Assembly: GCA_001464965.1 (NCBI GenBank)
Contig: LNEJ01000014.1
Span: 45,737-109,736 of the forward strand
From: Gammaproteobacteria bacterium Ga0074134
GTDB taxonomy: Bacteria; Pseudomonadota; Gammaproteobacteria; Ga0077554; Ga007554
Direction: 5' to 3'
Length of the DNA stretch: 64,000 nucleotides
The stretch's first letter is position 1; the number at the start of each line of letters is the position of its first letter. Made by a program: the position numbers and the translations under genes. Shown piece after piece: positions 1 to 8,693 of this stretch. Below the pieces are notes generated by a model. The model saw only the letters and a program-made list of their open reading frames with translations, was not told where the DNA came from and did no database searches.

Positions 1-30
1 TAGCCGCGCCAACACATTCGAGGGTTGAAT

Positions 31-267
31 ATGAACATCAAAGTACGCTATTTCGCCAGTATGCGTGACCGAATGGGACGCGCCGAGGAAACCGTCTCGG
101 TTGATGGCGACACTGTTACCGTTGCAGACCTGTGGAAAAAGGTTTCCTCCGGCCAGGACTTGCCCGGCAGCACGCTGATTGCCGTCAACATGGAATATAC
201 GGATGGTCTGGCAACCGTGAGAAACGGCGACGAAGTCGCCTTCTTTCCGCCCGTCACGGGAGGCTGA
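31..267 (+). CDS. moaD: Molybdopterin synthase small subunit MoaD
   Basis: MoaD is the sulfur carrier of molybdopterin synthase. Its C-terminal glycine is thiocarboxylated and donates sulfur to cyclic pyranopterin monophosphate in the cytoplasm. The 78-residue product has the ubiquitin-like pattern (start MNIKVRYFASMRDRMG) and ends in the obligatory Gly-Gly after a PPVTGG stretch. A TTG lies two codons upstream, but the ATG at 31 is preceded by an AGGG at good spacing and gives the usual MoaD length. moaE follows two bases after the stop, so the two subunits are translationally linked. Earlier moa genes presumably lie left of the window. Confidence 0.95.
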   Translation: MNIKVRYFASMRDRMGRAEETVSVDGDTVTVADLWKKVSSGQDLPGSTLIAVNMEYTDGLATVRNGDEVAFFPPVTGG

Positions 268-269
268 TA

Positions 270-776
270 ATGAACACCAAAACCGGAATTACAGTCCTGG
301 TTCAAGAGGAATCCTTCGATCCTTGCCAGCTCACCGCGGCACATCAAGCCACACTCGATGCCAGTAAATGCGGAGGCATCGTAACCTTCGTCGGTACCAT
401 GCGCGACTACAATGACGGCCACAGCGTGTCATCCATGTACCTGGATCACTATCCGGGCATGACCGAGCGCCACATCGAAAAGGTGTGCCAGGAAGCCGCC
501 GAAAAGTGGGAAGTGATAGACATCCTGGTGGCGCACCGCTACGGCGAGATCAAACCTTCCGACGCTATCGTACTGGTCGCCGTGTGGTCAGCCCACCGCG
601 CCAATGCCTTCGACGCCTGCCGCTTCGTCATCAACTACCTGAAAGAACGCGCCCCGTTCTGGAAGCGTGAATCAACCCCTGCGGGCGAGCGCTGGGTGGA
701 GCACAACACCAAAGACCCCGCTGCCGAAGCTGCGGCCGCAGCCGTCAGCACGGCAGGCATCCGCCGCACAGGCTAG
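270..776 (+). CDS. moaE: Molybdopterin synthase catalytic subunit MoaE
   Basis: MoaE is the large subunit of molybdopterin synthase. It inserts two sulfurs from MoaD into cyclic pyranopterin monophosphate to give molybdopterin. The 168-residue product carries the family hallmarks: VTFVGTMRDYN near residue 34, the YLDHYPGMTE segment, HRYGEIKPSDAIVLVAVWS, and the lysine-bearing stretch KERAPFWKRE that lines the active site. The reading frame extends further upstream, but ATG 270 starts right after moaD and gives the normal length. The C-terminus ends in an Ala-rich tail (AAEAAAAAVSTAG) that is not part of the fold. Confidence 0.95.
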   Translation: MNTKTGITVLVQEESFDPCQLTAAHQATLDASKCGGIVTFVGTMRDYNDGHSVSSMYLDHYPGMTERHIEKVCQEAAEKWEVIDILVAHRYGEIKPSDAIVLVAVWSAHRANAFDACRFVINYLKERAPFWKRESTPAGERWVEHNTKDPAAEAAAAAVSTAGIRRTG

Positions 777-786
777 CCAGCATCGA

Positions 787-822
787 TTCACCCCCCTCCC
801 CGCTTCATGAGAGGGGGGTGAA
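787..822. terminator. Perfect 12-bp hairpin between convergent genes
   Basis: The arms TTCACCCCCCTC (787-798) and GAGGGGGGTGAA (811-822) pair perfectly around a 12-nt loop. It sits 10 bp after the moaE stop and 72 bp from the end of the leftward gene at 894, so it could stop transcription from both sides. No T-run follows on either strand, so a classical intrinsic terminator is not proven. The arms resemble the CCCTCTCCCGC repeat family found elsewhere in the window. Confidence 0.5.
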
Positions 823-893
823 TACGAAGGCTCTGACCAAACTTTAATGGCCAATAGGCGCAGATACCGGTTTTTTGCCGGACCCCTCCAGGC

Positions 894-2219
894 TTATGCT
901 ATCAGTTCCGGCGCAGGCGGGCAGCAACGATACTCTTGAGATTTCTCCAAAAGCTCAATCTTCTTTTTTAGCAGCTCGTTTTCAAGCGCCGCTCGCTCCA
1001 GGCCAAGCTCAACTTCCTTTTCCACCGCAGGCTCGCAGATATTGCAATCATCAAGGCAGCCTTTGACCAGCAGACCCGGCGTGGGTAATGAGCTGCGCCG
1101 CTCATACGAAAAACGCTTTTTGATCTCGTCAGAAAGCTTGCCAGTTTTGTCCAGCAGCCCCTCCTTGACCAAGCGTTCATCGACGTAAGCGAGGGCCTTG
1201 AGCCGCGTCGCTTCGGGAATCGGCTCAATGGTGGAGGCCGCACTGGCGAACAGTCCTGCGGCGGACCTGAAATTACCCACACCTGCGGCGTCTGTTACAC
1301 GCTGCTGTGCCAATACACTGGCGCGGGCTGTCTCTTCGATCTTGAGGCGATTCGTGTCCGTGGCCAGCACGGCGCTGGGAATGGCTGTGACACCGCCGGT
1401 GGAAACAAAACGATTATTCGTGATGCGTGTATCGGCTGCCGGGTCGATGACGCGCCGCTCGATGGACTCGATGGTGAATTTCACGATTTGCGTTTTATTA
1501 ATCTGGTAAAAATAGAAGGTGACGACATGACATTTGTTGGGATTGGAAAAAGTCCGCGACGCCGACTCGAAATGATCCTCCGACTCTCCTTCTGTATGGC
1601 TGCGGCTGGAGACTTCGCCGACTGACACAGAACTTGCAGCGCGGGTGGCCATTTCGGCGCGGCGATCCGAGCTTGATGCATGCTGGCTGAGTTCGCGCAG
1701 GAAGGTGTTGGTCGACGACGCTTCATATGAGCCGCTGACATCGACCGAAGGACCCGCGAAGAAACTCTCGATCGCGCCGCTGGTTTCCGCATGCCCCTGA
1801 GCCGAACCGCTGCTGGAGCTGGTCGCAGTGGAGGAGTCGCGTACATTCAGGTCGGACATGGAATCGTGCATGCTGGCCATGAAGTAACGCTCTTCCGAGG
1901 TCTGTTCGTGACGGTAACTAACTCGGCTTGCGGTATCCAGACTGAAGCGAGTACGCCGGTCAGAGGTGAACAAACGCACCTTCTCGCCAGGCAATAATGT
2001 GGTGCTGTAGGCCAGATCACCCAGCGCCATCGGGCCAGGGCAACGCTCGAAACGCGCGTGGATAATGACCTCCACCTGCACCGGCCGGTTTCCCGCCACC
2101 ACGTTGGTAGTGTGCTTGAGCCGGTAATGGAAATCCAGCACGTCGCAGGCGTTGTCTTTTTCCAGCGGCGGGCAGCAGGGAATGATTTGGGGATGGGGAT
2201 CGGTGATGATGTCATTCAT
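894..2219 (-). CDS. Unknown protein with Cys-Cys-Pro-Pro ends
   Basis: I do not recognise this 441-residue protein. It has no signal peptide or membrane segment. A CCPPLE motif lies at residues 15-20 and a second CCPPAPE motif lies almost at the C-terminus, with a CLDDCNIC cluster shortly before it, so cysteines are concentrated at both ends. Residues 20-120 look like a beta-rich domain (LAYSTTLLPGEKVRLFTSD). Residues 125-240 are Ser-rich and of low complexity (STATSSSSGSAQ). The last 45 residues before CCPP form a Glu/Lys/Leu heptad-like helix that could be a coiled coil. The start has a good AAGGAGAG ribosome site. The gene follows the next gene upstream by 83 bp and is probably cotranscribed with it. 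Confidence 0.75.
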   Translation of the reverse strand: MNDIITDPHPQIIPCCPPLEKDNACDVLDFHYRLKHTTNVVAGNRPVQVEVIIHARFERCPGPMALGDLAYSTTLLPGEKVRLFTSDRRTRFSLDTASRVSYRHEQTSEERYFMASMHDSMSDLNVRDSSTATSSSSGSAQGHAETSGAIESFFAGPSVDVSGSYEASSTNTFLRELSQHASSSDRRAEMATRAASSVSVGEVSSRSHTEGESEDHFESASRTFSNPNKCHVVTFYFYQINKTQIVKFTIESIERRVIDPAADTRITNNRFVSTGGVTAIPSAVLATDTNRLKIEETARASVLAQQRVTDAAGVGNFRSAAGLFASAASTIEPIPEATRLKALAYVDERLVKEGLLDKTGKLSDEIKKRFSYERRSSLPTPGLLVKGCLDDCNICEPAVEKEVELGLERAALENELLKKKIELLEKSQEYRCCPPAPELIA

Positions 2220-2302
2220 GACGGTACTCTCCTTGTGTGTGGTCGTGATGTCCTGAAAAATCCATCCCGGCGCGCATCACGCAGGCCGGGACGGAAGATC
2301 TC

Positions 2303-4399
2303 TCAAGAACACTTTTCTATGGCGATAGCCTTGATCTGCTCTTCATAGTAGATAAAGCCATAGCCATTGCGAATGTGTGGCCACGCCCATAACTTGAGCG
2401 CGAACGCGCAAGTGCTGTTCAGACCTGTCAGCAGTGGCACACCATTCACTATGGTGTTTACCGGACTTAACGTGCCGGAATTCGAAACCGTCGCCGGCAG
2501 GTAATTTGGCGGTATTGAAAGCACAGTGACCGCCGGATTGACGCCCTTGGTGTATTGCAATCCCCACGAATGAAGCCTGCCGTTTTCCTGGGTGACGCTG
2601 ACATTAAAGTCAAGCGGAGGCACGGAATTCCAGGGAATCACTCCGCATTCGTTCAGCACGGCGGGGATTTGCAGATTCACCACGGGTGGCTTGTTGTCGA
2701 GCGTGATCACCAGATCACAATGGTCGACCATAGGCGGCAACACGGCGGGTGGCGCCACCGTACCGTCGCGGTAATCCACCTGGCCGGAAGCCGTGTTGAG
2801 ATAGACGCCATTTTCGTCGAATACTTCAAGCCGCAAGACATAAGTGCCGGTATCTTCTTCTGCCAGCTCGGTATTCCAGGTACCGATCCAGTCCGGGTTA
2901 TACCAGTAGTAACCGGCACGGTTGCGTACCTCATACAGCGTGGTAGTGCCGTTGACCGTCTTTGGCCCCAAGGCATAGTCATCGCTGAACAAGGTGGCCT
3001 TATCAACCCGCGTATCCACGAGATCGGCGTCTATATATTTGAAGCTACTGCTACCCTGCTTGGCATAAGATAGCCGGTAATAACGCGCTGGCACGCCATC
3101 TGCCAGATTATCACCAAACTGGCCATAGACCCACAGAGTACGGCCGTAGGCGACATTGGTATAAGTGGCGTCGTTATAGAGACCGCTAGCCTGGTTGATC
3201 TGATACACCTCGTCGTTGCCTATGCGCGTAAAGAAGGTGGCAGATCCTTCGGGCTGCGGATTGCACCCTTGGCCACAGCGCACTTCCTCGTTATCCAGGA
3301 ATAGATCGATATGCGCGTTTGTTGTATTCCAGCGCGTGCTGGTATAGGGATCCATGTAGACGACTGTCTCGACCCCGTTGATCACCTGCGTCACACGGAT
3401 GATGATGTCAGGGCGCGAATCGAAGCGCAGGCGACCGCGGCGGAAATGGAAGGACCACCACGGGAAACAGCAACGGAAATGACCGTTGCAATCGGTATAG
3501 GTCTCGCATACCAGTTGCCTGCTATAAAAACAGTGCGGAAAGATATGCCATGGTGCGATTTTGGAGGTGAGCGTCAGTTTATCGAGACGCGCGGCAAGTG
3601 ACGAGGACAATGCGCTGACTTCACCCACGCGCGACAGCGCCATTTGCGCTGACACTAACCGGCCGGGCGGATCGGGCTGCGGATCAAAGGATACCGCATC
3701 ACTCAAACCAGCATGCATGGCTGCCGCCGAGACTCGCGGCGGCAGTGGCTGGGGATTCAGCGATACGGTATCACCCGCACCACCAAAGCGCAGCTCCGGC
3801 GCGGGATCGGACTCGGGGAACGGTTTCGGGAAAGGACGCTCTTTCAGCAGGTCGGGGACGCGGATCACCGGACGGTCCAGCAACACATCCCACCATTTGT
3901 GAATCCACGGCCACCAGCAAAATTCGCGATCCACATCGAATATCTCGACCTTGACGTAAGGTACCGGACAGGTGGTCGTACTATTTTCGTGATGAGAGAT
4001 TTTGCGCACATGACCGCTGATACAGATCCGCCGCGGCCACCAGGGACGCCACACATCCAGAGGCAGTAAGGCTTCATGCCGCAGACGAAATTTTGTCCCC
4101 TCCCCTATCCACTCCTTGGCAGTGAACCGCTGGCTGTAGGCGCTGGACTGCCGTATCTGCCCCGCATCACCCGGCCCGATCATGAGTTCCACATCAGCGG
4201 GCTGGGCTAGCTTGACTGCTGCGCTATATCCACCTTTATCATCCACATCAGCCTTGCCCAACAGGGTTCCAGCCTTATCGAAAACATATACTGCCAATTT
4301 CAGTTCGCCGGACTCACATTCGGCTTGCTCCCGCTGTATCCGGCCTTCTATACGGAAATCTCCGTACTTCCCAACGCCACGCGATTGTTCCTTTGCCAT
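2303..4399 (-). CDS. Unknown Trp/Cys-rich protein with TTR-like domain
   Basis: This 698-residue protein is not recognised. Residues 10-75 resemble a transthyretin/carboxypeptidase-regulatory-like beta domain (LKLAVYVFDKAGTLLGKADVDDKGGYSAAV). A second similar part follows at about 125-185, rich in Trp and Cys (CWWPWIHKWWD). Two near-identical proline motifs, SLNPQPLPP and SFDPQPDPPG, stand at about 218 and 240. The remainder is beta-rich and Cys-containing (CGQGCNPQPEG) and ends in IEKCS. There is no signal peptide. Its partner at 894-2219 lies 83 bp downstream on the same strand. Together they might form a surface-exposed or injected structure, but that is inference only. Confidence 0.7.
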   Translation of the reverse strand: MAKEQSRGVGKYGDFRIEGRIQREQAECESGELKLAVYVFDKAGTLLGKADVDDKGGYSAAVKLAQPADVELMIGPGDAGQIRQSSAYSQRFTAKEWIGEGTKFRLRHEALLPLDVWRPWWPRRICISGHVRKISHHENSTTTCPVPYVKVEIFDVDREFCWWPWIHKWWDVLLDRPVIRVPDLLKERPFPKPFPESDPAPELRFGGAGDTVSLNPQPLPPRVSAAAMHAGLSDAVSFDPQPDPPGRLVSAQMALSRVGEVSALSSSLAARLDKLTLTSKIAPWHIFPHCFYSRQLVCETYTDCNGHFRCCFPWWSFHFRRGRLRFDSRPDIIIRVTQVINGVETVVYMDPYTSTRWNTTNAHIDLFLDNEEVRCGQGCNPQPEGSATFFTRIGNDEVYQINQASGLYNDATYTNVAYGRTLWVYGQFGDNLADGVPARYYRLSYAKQGSSSFKYIDADLVDTRVDKATLFSDDYALGPKTVNGTTTLYEVRNRAGYYWYNPDWIGTWNTELAEEDTGTYVLRLEVFDENGVYLNTASGQVDYRDGTVAPPAVLPPMVDHCDLVITLDNKPPVVNLQIPAVLNECGVIPWNSVPPLDFNVSVTQENGRLHSWGLQYTKGVNPAVTVLSIPPNYLPATVSNSGTLSPVNTIVNGVPLLTGLNSTCAFALKLWAWPHIRNGYGFIYYEEQIKAIAIEKCS

Positions 4400-4689
4400 A
4401 AGTTGCTCCTTGTGCCAATGTTTTGATTAAGATTAGGAGGTGTATAGAGCAAGGAGAGCAGTGCCCGGAAAAAAGACAGCCATCCATGGCCACAAACCTT
4501 ATCCCTGGAAGGAGGGGTACCCAGGAAAAGCGGAATCGGAATCCCGCAGGCTCTGCACATCCTTACGCTGAAACTGCTCCATGTCATGATCGAGGCACTC
4601 CTCGATGGACTTAAGAGTACCGGAGGGGGCGTTACAGATCGGTTACAGATTCGAAAAAACGGGGATGCGCCGTCAGGGGGAGCCGTGCG

Positions 4690-5625
4690 CTACGGGCGAG
4701 GTTGCCCGGAATCTTCTTGGCCTTGATCGCCATGCTGTTCATGCCGCGGGCCGTGAGGATGGGAGTGGATGACATCACCGTGGCGGTGGATGTGTTCGTG
4801 AAGGATAAAGCGTTCCTTGATGTAATTAACCAGCTGCACCAGGCAAAACAGGCTGGCGCCGAATAGCACGATGGTTGCGCCTGAAGCGGCGTTGAAGATA
4901 TAGCTCAGATACATACCCACTACACCCATGATGGCGCCGATGATGGTGGAATAGATGATCATCCGGCTGAAGCTGTCGGTGAGCATGCGGGCGGTGATGG
5001 CGGGTATGACCAGGGTGGCGGCGATCATGGTGACGCCGACGATGTTCATCGAGGCGATGATCGCCAGGGTAAGGATGAAGGAAAACATCAGCTGCACCAC
5101 CCCGGTGTTGATGCCAAAGACGCGCGCCGCTTCGTTGTCGAAGGTGGAGAACAGCAGGGGCTTGTACATCAAAAATACCGTTACCATGGTGAAGGCGGTA
5201 ACCAGCGCGATGACGGTCAGGTCCTCACTGGTAACGCCCAGGATATTGCCGAACAACGCCGCCTCGAAGCTCTGGGTAAAGGTGCGCACGCGGCTGATGA
5301 TGGCTATACCCAGCGCGAAGAAGGCGGTGGTGACAATGCCGATGGCGGCGTCGGATTTAATCTTGCCGCCCTTCGCTACCTGATTGATCAGAATGGCAGC
5401 CAGCAAGCCCATTGCGCCCGCGCCGACATAGAAATTCAGTCCAATGGTAAAACCCACCACGGCGCCGCCAAAGGCCGCGTGGGATAGCCCGTGGCCGATA
5501 TAACTCATGCCGCGCAACACGATGTACACGCCGATCAGCCCGCACAGTGCCCCTACCATAAGGGAGGCAAGCAGGCTGTTCCTGAAAAACTCGTAGGCGA
5601 GCGGCTCAAGCAAAAAATCCATCAT
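4690..5625 (-). CDS. znuB: Metal ABC transporter permease, ZnuB family
   Basis: This is the inner-membrane permease of a zinc/manganese-type (ABC-3 family) importer, 311 residues with about eight hydrophobic segments. The early VYIVLRGMSYIGHGLSHAAFGG stretch is the family signature, and a conserved VTMIAATLVIPAITARML follows in the second half. The C-terminal 40 residues are hydrophilic and very His-rich (HEHIHRHGDVIHSHPHG), a likely cytoplasmic metal-binding tail. znuC and znuA lie upstream in the same direction, but a 236-bp inserted element now separates znuC from znuB. Zinc is the likeliest substrate; nickel or cobalt cannot be excluded given the nearby nikR. Confidence 0.88.
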   Translation of the reverse strand: MMDFLLEPLAYEFFRNSLLASLMVGALCGLIGVYIVLRGMSYIGHGLSHAAFGGAVVGFTIGLNFYVGAGAMGLLAAILINQVAKGGKIKSDAAIGIVTTAFFALGIAIISRVRTFTQSFEAALFGNILGVTSEDLTVIALVTAFTMVTVFLMYKPLLFSTFDNEAARVFGINTGVVQLMFSFILTLAIIASMNIVGVTMIAATLVIPAITARMLTDSFSRMIIYSTIIGAIMGVVGMYLSYIFNAASGATIVLFGASLFCLVQLVNYIKERFILHEHIHRHGDVIHSHPHGPRHEQHGDQGQEDSGQPRP

Positions 5626-5861
5626 CCTAGAAACCTCAGCTGGACGGGGTGGAGTGTGCGGTTATGGGGGTGCAGGGCAAGGCGCAACGACGCGGAATGG
5701 TTATTCCATTCCAAGGAGTTGCAACGCAGCCATGCGCCGCCATAACCGTGCAATCCGCTCCGTAGCGCGCCCGCCCAATCGGTGCAATGGTAAAACAACA
5801 CAAAAGCCATCTTAGTCATTGCCCTATGCGCTCCAATGAGCGGTCAACTGAGGTTTCTAGG
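5626..5861. mobile_element. MITE-like element with TIRs and 5-bp TSD
   Basis: A 236-bp non-coding element is bounded by perfect 14-bp terminal inverted repeats, CCTAGAAACCTCAG (5626-5639) and CTGAGGTTTCTAGG (5848-5861). The similarity continues imperfectly for about 8 more bases. Both ends are flanked by the direct repeat ATCAT (5621-5625 and 5862-5866), as left by transposition. The interior holds further palindromes, including GGAATGG-TTATT-CCATTCC. Removing the element and one ATCAT copy restores an ATGA overlap between the znuC stop and the znuB start. The short frame inside it (5622-5819, minus) has no family resemblance. No transposase is encoded, so it would need to be mobilised in trans. 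Confidence 0.8.
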
Positions 5862-5862
5862 A

Positions 5863-6654
5863 TCATATTTTTTCTTTCTCTGCGAGATGCAATGGCGTGC
5901 CGCTGGCAATCAGGAAATGATCTCCGTGCTCTACAATCACAATATCACCGCCATAGGTTTTGGTAAGTATGCCGTTGGTGAAAATGTCGCGCGGCCTGCC
6001 CTGGGCAACCAGTCCTTTGTTGAAACAGACCACCCAGGGCAGATGCGATGCGACGGCGTTCAGATCGTGAGTAGTGAGCAGAATGGTGATCCCTGCTTTA
6101 TTCAGGTCACCCAGCAGGTGCAGCACATCGTGCTGGGTTTTTATATCGACCCCGGCGGTAGGCTCATCGAGCACCAGCAGTTTGGGATTATTGATCAAGG
6201 CGCGCGCAAGAAAAGCGCGCTGGCGCTGCCCGCCTGAGATGTTCACTATGTGGTGATGCAGGCAGTCGTGGATGCCGAGCCGGTCCGCCAGATCGTGAAC
6301 CTTGTTGCGATCCTGCCGCGTGGGCCAGGGCCAGATCCCCTTGTTGGTGTACAAGCCCATGAGGATCACCTGCTCGACGGTGACGGGGAAGCTCCAGTCC
6401 ACACTTTCGAGCTGGGGGACATAGCCGATACTCCCCGGCGGGAGCTTGTCCACGGGCAACCCCAGCAGCCGCACATCGCCCGAGAACACCGGCTGGGTAC
6501 CGAGTATGGTTTTTAACAGCGTGGTCTTGCCTGATCCGGTCGGCCCCACAATACCGGCAAACTGGCCTGCGGGAATCTCCAGGGAGAGGCGGCTAAAAAC
6601 GACTTTGCGCTCATAACCCACCGATACGTCATGCAATTTGACAGCAGCTTCCAT
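5863..6654 (-). CDS. znuC: Metal ABC transporter ATP-binding protein, ZnuC family
   Basis: This is the cytoplasmic ATPase that powers the ZnuB-type permease, 263 residues. Walker A is GPTGSGKTT (residues 37-45), the signature is ISGGQRQRAF, Walker B is LLVLDEP, and the H-loop is in LLTTHDLN. The ATG lies 9 bp after the znuA stop. The last codons overlap the target-site duplication of the element at 5626-5861, so only the stop codon region is affected and the protein is intact. Confidence 0.92.
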   Translation of the reverse strand: MEAAVKLHDVSVGYERKVVFSRLSLEIPAGQFAGIVGPTGSGKTTLLKTILGTQPVFSGDVRLLGLPVDKLPPGSIGYVPQLESVDWSFPVTVEQVILMGLYTNKGIWPWPTRQDRNKVHDLADRLGIHDCLHHHIVNISGGQRQRAFLARALINNPKLLVLDEPTAGVDIKTQHDVLHLLGDLNKAGITILLTTHDLNAVASHLPWVVCFNKGLVAQGRPRDIFTNGILTKTYGGDIVIVEHGDHFLIASGTPLHLAEKEKI

Positions 6655-6663
6655 TTGTACCTT

Positions 6664-7653
6664 TTATATTTTCGGTTCGATATTCGTCGCGTCCACATTG
6701 GCGGCACAACCACGGCTGCCACCAAGCGCCTCGGTCATAATCTCGACATTGCTGGCCATCATGCCGATGAAGGAGTGCCTCGGGCTGGTGGGCGCGCCCG
6801 GCAATTCATCATCGGACAATTGGTCGATAAACTTGACGCCTGTTTCGCGCGCGATCTGCTCCATGGTCTTGCTGGGGAAGACCTCTGAACCAAAGATAGC
6901 GGGCACCTTTTCCTGTTTGAGCTGTTTGATGATCCTGATGACTTCGCGCGGGCTGGGCTCGGAAAAGTCCGAAGGTTGGATGGCGGCGATGACTTTCATG
7001 CCATAGCGAGGCGCAAAATAGGCAAAGGAATCGTGATAGGTCACCAGCTTGCGGTTTTGTTCGGGGATGGTTTTGACACAGGCAAAAATGGCGGCATCAA
7101 GCTTTTTCAATTTGGCCACATAGGTGGCGGTATTGGCGGCATAGCCCTCCTTGCGCGCCGGGTCGATAGCGGCCAGGCTATCCCGGACCGTCTCGGCATA
7201 GCGCACCGCCAGCGCGATGTTCGGCCACAGATGCGGATTGGGATGGCCTGCTTCGCGGGGAAAACTGAAGTCATACTGCCAGTCTTCCTTGCGTAGTGCG
7301 CGCTCGCCCAGACGCACAATCGGCGTCCGCGCTTTTTTAACCTTTTCCGCCAGCTTTACCGTGGGCAATTCAAGATCCAACCCGTTCACGACGATAATAT
7401 CAGCAGTGGTCAGTACTTTTGCATCCGCGGGCACGGGCTCAAAAGTGTGGGAATCGGTGCCATCGGGGACGATCCCGGTGACGTTGACATACCCCGCGCC
7501 GACATTCTGGACAATATTGGTAATAGGCGCGACAGTGGTGACGATGTTGATTTTTTTGCCGGCGTCAGCGGCATAGAGCTTCCCGGACAAACACAATGCC
7601 GTCAGGGACATCAAAAATAGAGCGGAAAACCGGAGCGGCTTATTCATGGGCAT
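6664..7653 (-). CDS. znuA: Periplasmic metal-binding protein, ZnuA family
   Basis: This is the solute-binding protein (cluster A-I) of the metal importer, 329 residues with a signal peptide (FSALFLMSLTALCLSGKLYA, cleavage probably after AYA/ADA). Candidate metal ligands are the His in DGTDSHTFEP, the His in NPHLWPNI, the His in TYHDSFAYFAPRYG, and an acidic residue in FGSEVF or IDQLSDDELPG. The third position is His rather than Glu, which fits zinc-type more than manganese-type members. No long His-rich loop is present. It is first in a leftward operon whose control region, shared with tonB, holds a NikR-like palindrome. Confidence 0.9.
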   Translation of the reverse strand: MPMNKPLRFSALFLMSLTALCLSGKLYAADAGKKINIVTTVAPITNIVQNVGAGYVNVTGIVPDGTDSHTFEPVPADAKVLTTADIIVVNGLDLELPTVKLAEKVKKARTPIVRLGERALRKEDWQYDFSFPREAGHPNPHLWPNIALAVRYAETVRDSLAAIDPARKEGYAANTATYVAKLKKLDAAIFACVKTIPEQNRKLVTYHDSFAYFAPRYGMKVIAAIQPSDFSEPSPREVIRIIKQLKQEKVPAIFGSEVFPSKTMEQIARETGVKFIDQLSDDELPGAPTSPRHSFIGMMASNVEIMTEALGGSRGCAANVDATNIEPKI

Positions 7654-7769
7654 CTCTTAATCCTTTACAACATATCGGCATCATTAGCGAAACTTGCACC
7701 CCGGCTGGATTGCCTGTGGCTGATCATTATTCCCCTGGCTTGACATTAACGAGACTGCCGTGATGTACT

Positions 7770-7796
7770 GTATGATGAATTAATTTTTCATCACAC
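7770..7796. promoter_or_regulatory. Candidate NikR operator between znuA and tonB
   Basis: The 27-bp site GTATGATGAA-N7-TTCATCACAC has 10-bp arms with 9 matching positions. The E. coli NikR box is GTATGA-N16-TCATAC; here the outer halves are GTATGA and TCACAC with 15 bases between. It lies in the 271-bp divergent region, 29 bp downstream of a TTGACA (7740-7745). nikR is encoded at the end of the rightward gene set. A second, weaker repeat AACATTT-N14-AAATGTT (7865-7892) lies closer to tonB. Binding by NikR is inferred from sequence likeness and context. Confidence 0.55.
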
Positions 7797-7924
7797 AATG
7801 TTCATCTCACGACACGACATGGTTTTTCAAGCTATTTTTTTCATGGCCAGTATGAAGATCTGGCAACATTTCACATTATAGAGAAAAATGTTCTTAATAC
7901 CTATAGAAAACATATAGACCAAGC

Positions 7925-8650
7925 ATGAGAATAGCAGCGCAAAATGGGGGCATCATTCTTCCATCGCCAGAGCGGCCGCGCCTGGTGATGATGGCCGTGC
8001 TGGTGACACTGATCGTACATGTGTTCATGGTTTCGGTTTTGTGGCGTTTGTGGAGCAATCGGCCCATGCTGCAACCCACTCCTCCACTCGAATTAAACCT
8101 TATCGCGCCACCGCCTAAACCCGCGCCAGTGACGCCGCCGCAACTGGCGCCTCGTACTCCACCCGTGAATCAGCAGCCGATCAAGCAAACGCTTCCTTTG
8201 CCTGTTCAGCAGCCCGTCGCGCCGATTACAAAACCGGCGCCCCCCTTGCCCATGCCGGTGGCGCCGCCCGTGGCGGAGCCAGTCCATCAGCCAGAGGCCG
8301 CTCCGCCGCCGCCTGTAGCTGTAAAGGAGCCGGAAGCCGCGCCCATCAAAGCAGCGCCGGTAGCAGAGATCCAGCCGCCGGAGTTTGGCGCCGCTTATTT
8401 GAACAACCCGCCGCCCAGGTACCCTCCTGCCGCGCGGAAAATTGGCCTGCAGGGCACGGTACTCCTGAGGGTGCTGGTCAGCCCGGCGGGGTTGCCGGAG
8501 AAAATAAGCGTTCTGACCAGTTCGGGTTCACCGGTACTGGATGATGCCGCCATAAATACGGTCAAGCAATGGACATTCGTGCCCGCCCGCCAGGGAGACC
8601 ATGCAGTTTCTGGGTCGGTTAATGTACCGATCCGTTTCGTTTTGAATTGA
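7925..8650 (+). CDS. tonB: Energy transducer TonB
   Basis: TonB spans the periplasm and passes proton-motive energy from ExbBD to outer-membrane receptors. The 241-residue product has one N-terminal membrane anchor (VMMAVLVTLIVHVFMVSVLW), a long Pro-rich spacer (about residues 55-155, repeats of PPPKPAP and PPVAEP type) and a C-terminal TonB domain (YPPAARKIGLQGTVLLRVLV ... LDDAAINTVKQWTFVPA). exbB follows after 43 bp. The dedicated tonB-exbB-exbD-receptor-nikR set suggests a system committed to one metal substrate. Confidence 0.92.
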   Translation: MRIAAQNGGIILPSPERPRLVMMAVLVTLIVHVFMVSVLWRLWSNRPMLQPTPPLELNLIAPPPKPAPVTPPQLAPRTPPVNQQPIKQTLPLPVQQPVAPITKPAPPLPMPVAPPVAEPVHQPEAAPPPPVAVKEPEAAPIKAAPVAEIQPPEFGAAYLNNPPPRYPPAARKIGLQGTVLLRVLVSPAGLPEKISVLTSSGSPVLDDAAINTVKQWTFVPARQGDHAVSGSVNVPIRFVLN

Positions 8651-8693
8651 ATCGACTTTCCAGCACATCACCCAAAACCAACCAGGAGAACTA

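Noticed and set aside
25..30. TTG start for moaD two codons upstream
   Set aside because: The ATG at 31 has the better-placed ribosome site and matches the family start.
5622..5819. 65-codon frame inside the MITE-like element
   Set aside because: The stretch is palindromic and bounded by terminal repeats; the frame looks incidental and overlaps the element boundary.
7886..7892. AACATTT-N14-AAATGTT as a Zur operator before tonB
   Set aside because: The spacing is too wide for a Zur box and the arms are short and AT-only; it is mentioned only as a weak repeat.
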